Of a DNA stretch of 64,000 nucleotides, positions 9,290-18,756 are shown one piece after another. The notes below the pieces were generated by a model that was not told the DNA's origin, made no database searches, and was given only the letters and a program-made list of their open reading frames with translations. Made by a program: the position numbers and the translations under genes. Each line of letters begins with the position of its first letter. The first letter of the stretch is position 1. Source of the stretch: Gordonia hirsuta DSM 44140 = NBRC 16056 (GTDB taxonomy: Bacteria; Actinomycetota; Actinomycetes; Mycobacteriales; Mycobacteriaceae); assembly GCF_000333015.1 (NCBI RefSeq), contig NZ_BANT01000002.1, positions 215,702 through 279,701 on the forward strand, in the 5' to 3' direction.

Positions 9290-12200
9290 ATGCTGACCGT
9301 GCATCGGGCCGAACGGGTGGATGTGCTCGCCGACGTGCTCGCCGACCAATTCGCCACGCCGCTGCCCGACCCGCTGCAGGCAGAGCTGGTGGTGGTTCCG
9401 GCCCGCGGAGTCGAACGCTGGCTGAGTCAGCGACTGGCGCTGCGGCTGGGGGCGGCGGGCGCATCGGATGGTATCGCCGCCAACATCGACTTTCCCTCCC
9501 CGGATTCCTTGCTGCGCCGGGTGGTGTTGGCCACCGCCGCCGACCCGGATGCCGCGCAGGCCTGGTACACCGATCGCCTGGTGTGGCCGGTGCTGCAGAT
9601 GATCGACGCGCACCTGCACGATGAGCGACTGTCGGTGCTGCGCAGACACCTGAGTGGGCCGGACGGTGCTGGCCGGCGCCTGTCGGCGGCCACGACGATC
9701 GCAGAACTGTTCGCCGCCTACGGCCGGCAGCGGCCGACGATGCTGGCCGACTGGGCCGTCGGCCGGGACACCGACGGCGCCGGGCGCCGACTCGACCCGA
9801 CGCTGGACTGGCAGCCGTGGTTCTGGCGGTTGGTCCGCGAGCAGATCGCCGCTCCGCACCTGGCCGAACAACTCGACGACGTCGCGGCGGTGCTGCGAAC
9901 CGACCCGGCCGTGGTCGACCTGCCCGAACGGTTCGCCTTCTTCGGTGCCACCCGCATCCCCGAAGCACTGCGGTCGATCCTGGCGGCGTTGGCCGAGCAC
10001 CGCGAGGTCTCGGTGATGCTGCCGCATCCGTCGGATGCGTTGTGGCACAAGGTGGCGGCTCACCCAGGCCGGGTGCCGCGGGCCCGCGCGGTGGCCGACC
10101 AGGTGCGCCCGGCACACCCGCTGCTGGCGGCCCTGTCCCGGGATGTGCAGGAACTGCAGGAGGTGCTGTCTCCGCAGATCGGCGCGGACGTGCTGCACCG
10201 GCTGCCGGCGCGGTCGCCGTCGCTGCTGGCGGCGATCCAGGAGGGCCTCGCCGACGACCGGCTCTCGCCTCGGTCGGGGCCGGCCCCGGACGATTCGTTG
10301 GAAGTTCACGCCTGCCACGGCCCCGAACGGCAGGTCGAGGTGCTGCGCGACCGGTTGCTGAGGTTGTTCGACGACCATCCCGATCTGCAGCCGCGCGATG
10401 TGCTCATCATGTGCCCGGATGTGGAGGCGTTCGCCCCGCTGATCCAGGGCGCCTTCGGTCAGACCGGTCTGGATCACCCCGGCTTCTCGCTGCGCGTACG
10501 CCTGGCCGACCGTGGTCTGCGCGAGACCAATGAAGTGCTCGACGTGCTGGCGGCCGTGGTGGATCTGGCGGCAGGGCGTGTGCGCTCGGGCGAATTGCTG
10601 GACCTGCTCGGCCTGCCTGCGGTGCAGCGTCGCTTCGGCCTGTCCGACGATGATCTGGAGACCCTCGCGGGATGGATCGAACGGGCCGGTGTGCGCTGGG
10701 GGATCGACGAGGTGCAGCGCGAACGCTTCGGAATGGGCGGCTTTCCGCAGGGCACCGCAGCGGTGGGACGCGACCGGCTGCTGCTCGGCGTGCTCGCCGA
10801 GGAGTCGGAGAACCAGTGGCTCGGCTCGGGTCTGCCGCTGGACGGGGTCGAGTCCACAAAAGTCGATCTCGCCGGCCGGTTCGCCGAATTCGTCGATCGG
10901 CTCGGGCGGCTGCTGCGCGCCCTGGACGAACGACGTTCGGCTCCCGAATGGGCGCATGTACTGTCCGGGGCCGTGGACGCACTGACCGAATCTGCGCCGG
11001 ACACCCAATGGCAGCGGGTGCAGGCGATCAGCATGCTCACCGAGGCTCTCGATGTGTCCGGAGCCGCCGAGGCGGTGCTGGGCCGCGACGACATCCGCGA
11101 GATGCTGGGCCGGCTGCTGGCGGCCCGGCCCACCCGCGCCAACTTCTGCACCGGTGAACTGACCGTCGCCACGCTGACCCCGATGCGCTCGGTTCCGCAC
11201 CGCGCCGTGGTGCTGCTGGGCATGGACGCCGAAAGCTTCCCGCGATCGGGATCGATCGACGGTGACGACATCCTCCGCAGGGTGCCGCTGATCGGGGAAC
11301 GCGACCGCGCCGACGAGGACCGGCAGGTGTTCCTCGACGCTCTCGGTTCGGCGGTGGACCATCTCCTGGTCTTCTACACCGGAGCCGACCCGGTGACCGG
11401 GGCCGTCGTGCCGCCGCCGGTGCTGGTCAGCGAACTCATCGAGACCGCCGACACCGTGTCGCAGGGTTCGACGGGGGTGGTGCATCGGCACACGCTGCAC
11501 GCCTTCGACGAACGGAACTTCCGGCCGGGCCCCGGCACGGCCCCGCTCAGCTACGACAGCCGGCTCCTGCGCGGGGCGCGGGCGTTGGCCGCGGTGACCG
11601 CCGGCAGTGTTCGCGCGACCGACTTTCCGGTGGCAGCCGAGACGGTGCTGCCGCCGGTGGACCCGACCGTCGACATCGACCTGGCAGACCTCATCGCCGT
11701 ACTCCAGTCGCCGGCCGAACGCTTTGTCCGCGACCGGCTCGGCGCGGTGCTGCCCGATCACGACGAGACCCATCCCGAAGAACTCGACGTGCAACTGGAC
11801 GGACTGCAGACCTGGAAGATCGGTGACCGCTATCTGCAGCACTTCCTGGCCGGAGTCGATTCGCACCTGATCGAGAGTGCGGAGATCCGGCGGGGCACGC
11901 TGCCTCCGTTCGATTTCGGCCGCCAGGTACTCGAGAGCGTGCGCGATAAGGCCGAGGCCGTCGGAGTGGTCGGCGCCCAGCATCGCAGCGGCCACGGGGA
12001 CACCGTCGATGTGCGGGTTCGGCTGGCCGACGGTCGCCGGGTGTACGGCACCGTGCCCGATGTCTTCGGTGACCGCCTGGTGACCGTCGGCTATTCGAAG
12101 CTCAGTGCCAAACAGCGACTAGCCTCCTGGATCCGGCTGCTGATGATCGCCGCCGGAGCGTCGTATCCGATCACCGAGGCGCTGACCATCGGTGCCGCGC

Positions 12201-12625
12201 GCAGTGGAACGGGGGCGCAGATCAGCCGGCTGCGGCGTCCCGACGATCCGCTTGCACTCATCGAGCAGCTGGTGGCGGTGCGCGATGCAGCGCTGCGGGC
12301 GCCGCTGTGGCTGCCGCCGACGGTCGGCGACGACGCTGCGCAGTCGTTCGGCAGCGGTCGTGCCGACCGGGCACTGGCGCGGATCCGGAGTGAACGCGGC
12401 TTCGTGGTGAACGACCGTTACGTCAACTGGCTGCTCTTCGACGATCCGGGGCGCGGCGCCACGGTCGATCAGCAGATCGATCTGGCCGCTGCCGCGCCGT
12501 TCGCCGAACTCGATCCGATGCTGCCGGATCTGAGCGCCGCCGGGGTCAGCGGTGCGGCGGCCCGGCTGATCGGAGTGGCCGTCACCATCTACCGGCCGCT
12601 GCGCGAACGGGAGACCAGCCGATGA
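9290..12625 (+). CDS. recC: RecBCD exonuclease V, gamma subunit RecC
   Basis: The 1111-residue product is an inactivated SF1-helicase-like scaffold with RecC signatures: VVPARGVERWLSQRLALRLG near the N-terminus, HACHGPERQVEVLRDRLLRL mid-protein, VVLLGMDAESFPRSGSIDGDD and a C-terminal nuclease-like domain without catalytic residues. RecC holds the complex together and would recognise Chi-type sequences. A TATGCT element (9243-9248) and a GGAGAGG Shine-Dalgarno precede the ATG. It is the first gene of recC-recB-recD, each overlapping the next by 4 bases. In mycobacteria RecBCD feeds single-strand annealing rather than RecA-dependent recombination (family knowledge). Confidence 0.93.
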   Translation: MLTVHRAERVDVLADVLADQFATPLPDPLQAELVVVPARGVERWLSQRLALRLGAAGASDGIAANIDFPSPDSLLRRVVLATAADPDAAQAWYTDRLVWPVLQMIDAHLHDERLSVLRRHLSGPDGAGRRLSAATTIAELFAAYGRQRPTMLADWAVGRDTDGAGRRLDPTLDWQPWFWRLVREQIAAPHLAEQLDDVAAVLRTDPAVVDLPERFAFFGATRIPEALRSILAALAEHREVSVMLPHPSDALWHKVAAHPGRVPRARAVADQVRPAHPLLAALSRDVQELQEVLSPQIGADVLHRLPARSPSLLAAIQEGLADDRLSPRSGPAPDDSLEVHACHGPERQVEVLRDRLLRLFDDHPDLQPRDVLIMCPDVEAFAPLIQGAFGQTGLDHPGFSLRVRLADRGLRETNEVLDVLAAVVDLAAGRVRSGELLDLLGLPAVQRRFGLSDDDLETLAGWIERAGVRWGIDEVQRERFGMGGFPQGTAAVGRDRLLLGVLAEESENQWLGSGLPLDGVESTKVDLAGRFAEFVDRLGRLLRALDERRSAPEWAHVLSGAVDALTESAPDTQWQRVQAISMLTEALDVSGAAEAVLGRDDIREMLGRLLAARPTRANFCTGELTVATLTPMRSVPHRAVVLLGMDAESFPRSGSIDGDDILRRVPLIGERDRADEDRQVFLDALGSAVDHLLVFYTGADPVTGAVVPPPVLVSELIETADTVSQGSTGVVHRHTLHAFDERNFRPGPGTAPLSYDSRLLRGARALAAVTAGSVRATDFPVAAETVLPPVDPTVDIDLADLIAVLQSPAERFVRDRLGAVLPDHDETHPEELDVQLDGLQTWKIGDRYLQHFLAGVDSHLIESAEIRRGTLPPFDFGRQVLESVRDKAEAVGVVGAQHRSGHGDTVDVRVRLADGRRVYGTVPDVFGDRLVTVGYSKLSAKQRLASWIRLLMIAAGASYPITEALTIGAARSGTGAQISRLRRPDDPLALIEQLVAVRDAALRAPLWLPPTVGDDAAQSFGSGRADRALARIRSERGFVVNDRYVNWLLFDDPGRGATVDQQIDLAAAAPFAELDPMLPDLSAAGVSGAAARLIGVAVTIYRPLRERETSR

Positions 12626-15600
12626 CCACGACCGATCGCACACCGCGCGACTTCGACCTGCGGGACCCGCTGCCGACCGGCACCGTGGTTCTGGAAGCCA
12701 GCGCGGGCACGGGCAAGACGTACGCGATCGTGGCACTGGCGGTGCGATACCTGGCCGAAGGCACACCGGTGGACAGGCTGCTGATGGCCACGTTCTCCAA
12801 TGCCGCCTCCAATGAACTGCGCGACCGGACGCGTGCGCGCCTCGCCGAATGCGTGGCGGCCCTGGGCCGCCCGGCCGCCGGCGGCGATGACGAGTTGGTG
12901 ACGCTGCTGCGGCGGGGGACCGACGACGAAGTGGAGCACCGCAGGTTGAACCTCGCGGCGGCAATGAGTGATTTCGATTCGGCCACCGTGGCGACCACCC
13001 ACACCTTCTGCAACCGGATGCTCGCGGCCCTGGGATTCCTCGGAGAACGCGCACAGCAGTTCCCGATCCTGGAGAACGTCGACGAGATGGTCGCCGAACT
13101 CACCCGTGACCTCTATCTGAGCCGGTTCGCCGGCGCCGCGGCCAGCGCCCCGGACTTCACCGCGGTCGCCACGGTGACCGAGGAGGCGGTGAATCAGCCC
13201 GGTACCGCCCTGGCGCCCGACGCCGAACAGGCCGATGAGGCCACCGCGATCAGGCTGGAGCTGGCTGCCGCGGCACGCCGGGAGACCGACCGTCGCAAAC
13301 GTCTGGCCAGGGTGCGTACCTACGACGACCTGCAGAACGCGTTGCACACGATCATCGACGATGCCGCCGTCGGGGAGGCGGCGCGGTCACGGATCGCCGA
13401 ACAGTTCTCGGTGGTCCTGATCGACGAGTTCCAGGACACCGACCCGCAACAGTGGGCGATCCTGCAGGGTTGCTTCCACGGACGCGTTCCGCTGATCCTG
13501 GTGGGCGATCCCAAACAGTCGATCTACGGCTTCCGCGGCGCCGAGGTCCGCAGCTATCTCAGTGCGGTCGCGGCCGCCGCCGACACCCGGAGGCTGGTCA
13601 CCAACTGGCGGTCGGACGGGCCGCTGGTCGATGCCCTGGCCGGGATCTTCGCCGGGGCCACCTTCGGCGATCCGCGCATCGCCTTCCACCCGGTCGGATC
13701 CGCGCGGGGCGCCTCGCGCCTGCACGGCACCCCACCGGTGCGGTTGCGGGCCTTCCTCGGCGAAACCGATTTCACCGAGGCCGAGCCGAAGCTCGCCAAG
13801 GTGCGGGCCGCGGTGACCGCCGACGTCGCCGACGACATCGCCGAACTGCTGAACTCGCCGGTCACCATCGACGATCCCGGCACCGGGCAGACCCGGCCGG
13901 TCCAGCCCGGGGACATCGCCGTCCTGGTCCGGACCAACAGCACCGTCGACCCGCTGCAACATGCCCTGGCCGAACGCGGCATCTCCGCGGTGGTGCGTTC
14001 GGGGACGTCGATCTTCAAGACCCCCGCCGCCCGGCACTGGTGGTACGTGCTGGCCGCGATCGAGCAACCGTCGAACTCGCGGCGGGTGCGCCTGGCCGCC
14101 TTGACCCCGTTGATCGGCATCACCGCGACCCGGCTCGACGCCGAGGGCGACGAGGGTGTGGGCAGGCTGGCGGCACAGCTGGCCGAACTCGGCCGCGTCT
14201 TCGGCGAGGGAGGGTTCGCTTCCCTGTCGGCGCGGCTGTTCGACGCCTTCGACACCGACGAACGACTCCTCGGTGCGGTCGGCGGCGAACGGCTGCTCAC
14301 CGATCTGCGGCAGCTCGCCGATCTGTGCAACGGCCGGATGGCCTCGGCGGTCGGTGGGCTGGCCTCGCTGACCGCCTGGCTCGGGGCACAGATCGACGAT
14401 CCGTCGAAGATGCGGCACGGGCAGGCGCAGACCCGTCGACTGGACCGGGACGCTCGCGCGGTGCAGATCATGACGATCCACGCCAGCAAGGGCCTGGAGT
14501 TCCCGATCGTGTACGTCCCGTTCGGCTGGGACGGCGCCCGCCCACCCCAGGACCAGACGCAGCTTCTGCACGACGCCGCCGGCAATCGCCGTCTGGACGT
14601 CGGCGGTAAGAACGCCCCCGGGTTCGCCGAACGGCGATACGCGGCGCTGTCCGACGAGGCCGGGGACGATCTCCGGCTGCTGTACGTGACACTGACCCGG
14701 GCCGCCTCCCAGGTGGTGCTGTGGTGGGCTCCGTCGGGGCTGACCGATCGGGGGCCGCTGCATCGGCTGCTGTTCACCGCCGCGCAGCGCACCCGCGCGC
14801 TCGAGGCGGGTGCGGGGGCGTCGCCGATCGACCTGTCGGTACCGGTGCCGATGAGCGACGAGGAGACTAAACAGGTCCTGCTGGGGATCCGCGACCTGGC
14901 CGAACCCGGCCTGATCGCCGTGGAAGCGGCCGGGCGCCACGGGGACGGTGTGCAGTGGGATCCGCCGCCGGCCGCCGATACAACCGAGACGCTCACGGTC
15001 GCGTGTTTCGACGCCGATATCGACCAGGATTGGGCGCGGACCTCCTACTCGGCGATCGTCCGCTTCGCCCACGGTCCCCACACCGATGGGGCGATCCAGA
15101 CCAGCAGCGAACCCGAAGACGGGCTGATGGCCGACGAGCCGGTCGACGTCGATCCGGAGGCGGCGACGGTCGCCTCCTCCGACGGGACCCCGTCGCTGAT
15201 GAACGGGCTGCCCTTCGGTGCGGCCTTCGGCACCCTGGTGCACGAGGTCCTCGAGCACGTGGACACCTCCGCACCGGACCTGGCCGCCCATGTGTACGCC
15301 CGGACCGTCGAAGGAGCTGCCCGCAGCGGGTTGGAGGTGGACACACACCAGCTCGCACGGGCACTGACGGCCGTGCTGACCACCCCGCTGGGTTTCGGTG
15401 ATCTGGCGGGTATCGCCCCACCCGACCGGCTGGCCGAACTCGACTTCGAACTGCCGCTGGCGGCACCGGGATTCACCCTCGAGCAGGTCGGCGATCTACT
15501 CGAGCAGCATCTGCCCGCCGACGACCCGTTGTCCGGCTACGCCCACGCAGTACGCCAGGTGTCGACCGAATCGTTCCGCGGCTACCTCACCGGCAGCATC

Positions 15601-15960
15601 GACTCGGTGCTGCGCATCCCCGACGGCAGTTTCGCGGTGGTGGACTACAAGACCAACCGGCTGCGGCCCGGTGAGCTGACCGCCGAAGACTTCCACACCG
15701 AGGCGATGGCCCAGGAGATGGTCACCGCGCACTATCCGCTGCAGGCACTGCTGTACTCGGTGGCCCTGCACCGCTACCTGCGGTGGCGGCTGCCCGGCTA
15801 CCGGCCCGAGGTGCATCTGGGTCCGGTGCAGTACCACTTCGTGCGCGGCATGATCGGGCCCGACACGCCACGGGGCTGCGGGGTCTTCGACTGGCGTCCG
15901 CCTCCGGCGCTGATCACCGACCTGTCGGATCTGCTGGCGGGAACGGGGCAGGAGCGATGA
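12622..15960 (+). CDS. recB: RecBCD exonuclease V, beta subunit RecB
   Basis: A 1112-residue 3'-5' helicase-nuclease. The Walker A ASAGTGKT is at residues 26-33, helicase motif II (IDEFQDTDPQQW) near 267, and GDPKQSIYGFRGAE follows. UvrD-C motifs (TIHASKGLEFPIVYVPFGW, LLYVTLTRAA) lie mid-protein. The C-terminal RecB nuclease domain carries VVDYKTNRL near residue 1007, whose Asp and Lys are catalytic. All expected motifs are present, so the enzyme should be active. The ATG overlaps the recC stop as ATGA. Somewhat shorter than E. coli RecB, as usual in actinobacteria. Confidence 0.95.
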   Translation: MTTTDRTPRDFDLRDPLPTGTVVLEASAGTGKTYAIVALAVRYLAEGTPVDRLLMATFSNAASNELRDRTRARLAECVAALGRPAAGGDDELVTLLRRGTDDEVEHRRLNLAAAMSDFDSATVATTHTFCNRMLAALGFLGERAQQFPILENVDEMVAELTRDLYLSRFAGAAASAPDFTAVATVTEEAVNQPGTALAPDAEQADEATAIRLELAAAARRETDRRKRLARVRTYDDLQNALHTIIDDAAVGEAARSRIAEQFSVVLIDEFQDTDPQQWAILQGCFHGRVPLILVGDPKQSIYGFRGAEVRSYLSAVAAAADTRRLVTNWRSDGPLVDALAGIFAGATFGDPRIAFHPVGSARGASRLHGTPPVRLRAFLGETDFTEAEPKLAKVRAAVTADVADDIAELLNSPVTIDDPGTGQTRPVQPGDIAVLVRTNSTVDPLQHALAERGISAVVRSGTSIFKTPAARHWWYVLAAIEQPSNSRRVRLAALTPLIGITATRLDAEGDEGVGRLAAQLAELGRVFGEGGFASLSARLFDAFDTDERLLGAVGGERLLTDLRQLADLCNGRMASAVGGLASLTAWLGAQIDDPSKMRHGQAQTRRLDRDARAVQIMTIHASKGLEFPIVYVPFGWDGARPPQDQTQLLHDAAGNRRLDVGGKNAPGFAERRYAALSDEAGDDLRLLYVTLTRAASQVVLWWAPSGLTDRGPLHRLLFTAAQRTRALEAGAGASPIDLSVPVPMSDEETKQVLLGIRDLAEPGLIAVEAAGRHGDGVQWDPPPAADTTETLTVACFDADIDQDWARTSYSAIVRFAHGPHTDGAIQTSSEPEDGLMADEPVDVDPEAATVASSDGTPSLMNGLPFGAAFGTLVHEVLEHVDTSAPDLAAHVYARTVEGAARSGLEVDTHQLARALTAVLTTPLGFGDLAGIAPPDRLAELDFELPLAAPGFTLEQVGDLLEQHLPADDPLSGYAHAVRQVSTESFRGYLTGSIDSVLRIPDGSFAVVDYKTNRLRPGELTAEDFHTEAMAQEMVTAHYPLQALLYSVALHRYLRWRLPGYRPEVHLGPVQYHFVRGMIGPDTPRGCGVFDWRPPPALITDLSDLLAGTGQER

Positions 15961-17828
15961 ACGCACAGGTGGTGGCCGCCGAGATCGGTCCGCTGCGGAT
16001 CTTCAACGACGCCGGGGTGTTCACCGCGGCCGACGTGCATGTGGCCAGACGAGTCGCGGCCCTGTCGGGGGCCGATATCGGCGACGACGAGTTGATCGCG
16101 ATCGCGCTGGCCGTGCGAGCGGTGCGCACCGGTTCGACGTGCGTGCCACTGGCCACGATCGGCGAGATCACCCCCGAGCTGGAGTCGGCCGAGGATCCGG
16201 CGGCCGATACGGTGCTGCCCTGGCCCGACCCGGACCGGCTCGTGGCGACGCTGCAGGCTTCGCCACTGGTCACCGGGTGCCCCAGCGGCCCGTTGCGACC
16301 GTTGGCGCTGATGACCTCCGACGAGGGCCCGCTGCTGTACCTGCGCAAATACTTCCGTCAGGAGCAGGCCATCCGCGCGATCCTGGAGCAGCGCGGGGCC
16401 AGCCGACCGACGATCGACCCGGCGGCATTGGAGCAGGCGATCGACCGGGTCTTCGGCCCCCTCGTACCCGGGAGCGATTACGACCGGCAGCGAGCGGCCG
16501 CGGCGCTGGCGGCGACCTCCTGGACCACGGTCCTGGCCGGTGGGCCGGGCACCGGAAAGACCTACACCGTCGCCCGCCTGCTGGCGGTGATGGAACAGCT
16601 GCTCGGTGCCGACGTCAGGATCGGACTGTGCGCCCCCACCGGCCGGGCCGCAGCCCAGATGCAGGCCTCCATCAACGACTACCGCGCCACCTCACAGCAC
16701 CTGAGCACCGTCCCGGTGGCGACCACCGTGCACCGACTACTCGGCTGGCGGCCCGACGGCAGCTTCGGGCGTGGTGCCGGCAATCGGCTGCCCTACGACG
16801 TGGTGGTGGTCGACGAGACCTCCATGCTGGCGGTGACGATGATGAGCCGGCTCCTGGAGTCACTGCGCGAGGACACGCGGCTGATCCTGGTCGGTGACCC
16901 GCACCAGCTGGCCTCGGTGGATGCCGGCGCCGTACTGGCCGATCTGGTGGACCGGGACGGCACCGGAACCGAATTGCCGTCGGCCTTCGTTCAGGTGGCG
17001 CGGCCACAGGGGCACTTCACCGAGGCCGAAGAACGGCGCCTGGCCGGCGGGGTGATCACCCTGACGCGAGGGCACCGCTACGGCGGCCAGATATCGGAGG
17101 TCGCCGAAGCCATCCGGGCCGGCGATGCCGATCGGGTGGTCGACCTGATCACCGGCCCCGCGGCCGGCGCCTTCGAATCGAGGCAGGTGAGTCTGCTCGC
17201 CCCGGACGCCGTGGAGCCGGTGCGCCGGGACGTGTTGCGGTGGGCGGCGCAGCTGCAGAACGCGGCCCGCGCCGGTCAGGCGGGCGAAGCTCTGGAAGCA
17301 TTGGTCAGCCACCGGGTCCTGTGCGCCCACCGCGACGGGCGGCATGGTGTCTCCGGCTGGTCCCGCCAGATCATCGACTGGATCACTGAGGCGGGCGGGG
17401 CGGTCCCACGCGCCGGGTGGTACAGCGGCGAACCGGTGCTGGTCAACGCCAACGACGCCGCCCACCAGGTCTTCAACGGCGACTCCGGAGTGGTGATCAC
17501 CGATACCGGTGGCAGCAGTGGCGACGGGTTGGCGGTGGTCTTCGCCCGCGGCGACGAGATCAAGACGCTGCATCCCAGTCAGCTCTCGGATGCCTCGCCG
17601 GTCTATGCGATGACGATCCACCGGAGCCAGGGCAGCCAGTTCGGCGCGGTCACCGTCGTCCTGCCGGAACTGGATGCGCAGCTGCTCACCAAGGAGCTGC
17701 TGTACACCGCCGTCACCCGCGCCCGGCACACGGTACAGATCGTCGGCACCGAAGAGGCGCTGCGGGCAGCGGTCGGCCGGTCGGTACAGCGCGCCAGCGG
17801 TCTGGGTTCCTCGGTCCGGGAGCTGTAA
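15957..17828 (+). CDS. recD: RecBCD exonuclease V, alpha subunit RecD
   Basis: A 623-residue 5'-3' SF1B helicase. The Walker A GGPGTGKT is at about residues 195-202, motif II is VVVVDETSMLAVTMM, motif III VGDPHQLASVDAGAVL, and the C-terminal motifs include TIHRSQGSQFGAVTVVLP and LLYTAVTRARHTV. The start at 15957 overlaps the recB stop (ATGA) after an AGGAG. It completes the heterotrimer with RecB and RecC. The gene is last in the operon and converges on the PIG-L deacetylase gene 50 bases further on, without a clear hairpin between them. Confidence 0.95.
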   Translation: MNAQVVAAEIGPLRIFNDAGVFTAADVHVARRVAALSGADIGDDELIAIALAVRAVRTGSTCVPLATIGEITPELESAEDPAADTVLPWPDPDRLVATLQASPLVTGCPSGPLRPLALMTSDEGPLLYLRKYFRQEQAIRAILEQRGASRPTIDPAALEQAIDRVFGPLVPGSDYDRQRAAAALAATSWTTVLAGGPGTGKTYTVARLLAVMEQLLGADVRIGLCAPTGRAAAQMQASINDYRATSQHLSTVPVATTVHRLLGWRPDGSFGRGAGNRLPYDVVVVDETSMLAVTMMSRLLESLREDTRLILVGDPHQLASVDAGAVLADLVDRDGTGTELPSAFVQVARPQGHFTEAEERRLAGGVITLTRGHRYGGQISEVAEAIRAGDADRVVDLITGPAAGAFESRQVSLLAPDAVEPVRRDVLRWAAQLQNAARAGQAGEALEALVSHRVLCAHRDGRHGVSGWSRQIIDWITEAGGAVPRAGWYSGEPVLVNANDAAHQVFNGDSGVVITDTGGSSGDGLAVVFARGDEIKTLHPSQLSDASPVYAMTIHRSQGSQFGAVTVVLPELDAQLLTKELLYTAVTRARHTVQIVGTEEALRAAVGRSVQRASGLGSSVREL

Positions 17829-17878
17829 CGGACCGATTACTGCCGGCCGTGGGTGTCCGGGTCGTCAGAGGTTGCTCG

Positions 17879-18664
17879 TCAAGGGTTGATGAAGTACCAG
17901 TTCCTGGTCAGATCGCGTCCGCCGGGCACCAGATCGCGGCGCCGGTAGCTCTCCCAGCCGAGGAACAGCCGCTGCGGTTCTCGCGGCAGCTTCATGAACG
18001 CCTGCATGCCCTTGCTGCGCGCGAGTTCGGTCTTGTGCGCGTTGATGGCACGCACCTTTGCGCCGATCCGATTGCGCAGATCCAAGGTCACGTTGACCTT
18101 GTCCGGGGCGGTGCCGGTGATCTTCACGTTCGGTTCGGCCGACAGGAACGGCCGCAGTTCGGCGACCGTGCTCTGCGGCAGCGTCGAGAAGTACAGCGTC
18201 GAGGTCTGCCAGGGCGGCCCCAGATCGGGACGGTAATTGGCGATCGCCGCGATGTCCGCGGCCGCGGCGGCGATCCGGTGAGCGTGGATGTGGTCGGGAT
18301 GCCCGTAGATTCCGTAGGCGTTGTAGGTGACGATCACCTCCGGCCGCAACCGCCGGATGTGCTCGACCACCTGGGCCACCTGGTCGTCGAAGGGCACGTC
18401 GATCAATCGCGGCGCACCGGGGGCCGAATCGGGCACAAAGCTGTCGGCGTAGCCGAGCATCACCGGCGGCTCCGACAACCCCAGCTCGGCGGTCGCGTCC
18501 AGGAGCTCACGGTGCCGATGGGTGCCCTCTGCCCATGTGCACGTGATCAGCCAGGTGCGCCCACCGCGCGCGGACAGGTCGGCAATGGTGCCTCCGGTCC
18601 ACAACGATTCGTCGTCGGGGTGGGCGTGGATGAACAACGCACTCGGAGCGGGGGTCACCCACAT
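17879..18664 (-). CDS. PIG-L family deacetylase (MshB/Mca-like)
   Basis: A 261-residue zinc-dependent deacetylase of the LmbE/PIG-L fold. The metal-binding AHPDDE is at residues 14-19 and GHPDHIHAH at 121-129. MshB deacetylates GlcNAc-inositol in mycothiol synthesis and Mca cleaves mycothiol conjugates. This sequence lacks the EEGEVIG-type loop I associate with MshB, so I leave the symbol empty; MshB-like, Mca-like or a different sugar deacetylase are all possible. The start at 18664 gives the usual short N-terminus before the first strand. It is transcribed divergently from htpG. Confidence 0.82.
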   Translation of the reverse strand: MWVTPAPSALFIHAHPDDESLWTGGTIADLSARGGRTWLITCTWAEGTHRHRELLDATAELGLSEPPVMLGYADSFVPDSAPGAPRLIDVPFDDQVAQVVEHIRRLRPEVIVTYNAYGIYGHPDHIHAHRIAAAAADIAAIANYRPDLGPPWQTSTLYFSTLPQSTVAELRPFLSAEPNVKITGTAPDKVNVTLDLRNRIGAKVRAINAHKTELARSKGMQAFMKLPREPQRLFLGWESYRRRDLVPGGRDLTRNWYFINP

Positions 18665-18694
18665 GACAATACGTGTCCGACGGCGACGGTAAAC

Positions 18695-18700
18695 TATGCT
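18695..18700 (+). promoter_or_regulatory. Probable -10 element of htpG
   Basis: TATGCT at 18695-18700 lies 57 bases before the htpG start, allowing a leader with an AGGGGA Shine-Dalgarno. I see neither a CIRCE nor a HAIR (HspR) inverted repeat near it, so the mode of heat control cannot be read. Confidence 0.45.
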
Positions 18701-18756
18701 CGCGCCGGTGCGCGCAGTCCGCATGTCGATTCGACCCGATAGGGGATGGTTCTCTC

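Noticed and set aside
9242..11995. A long open frame (about 917 codons) antisense to recC, and similar long antisense frames over recB, htpG, mshC, metH and others
   Set aside because: High GC with codon-position bias opens the opposite strand. The translations are Arg/Gln/His-rich, lack motifs and have no supported starts, while the sense frames encode full conserved proteins.
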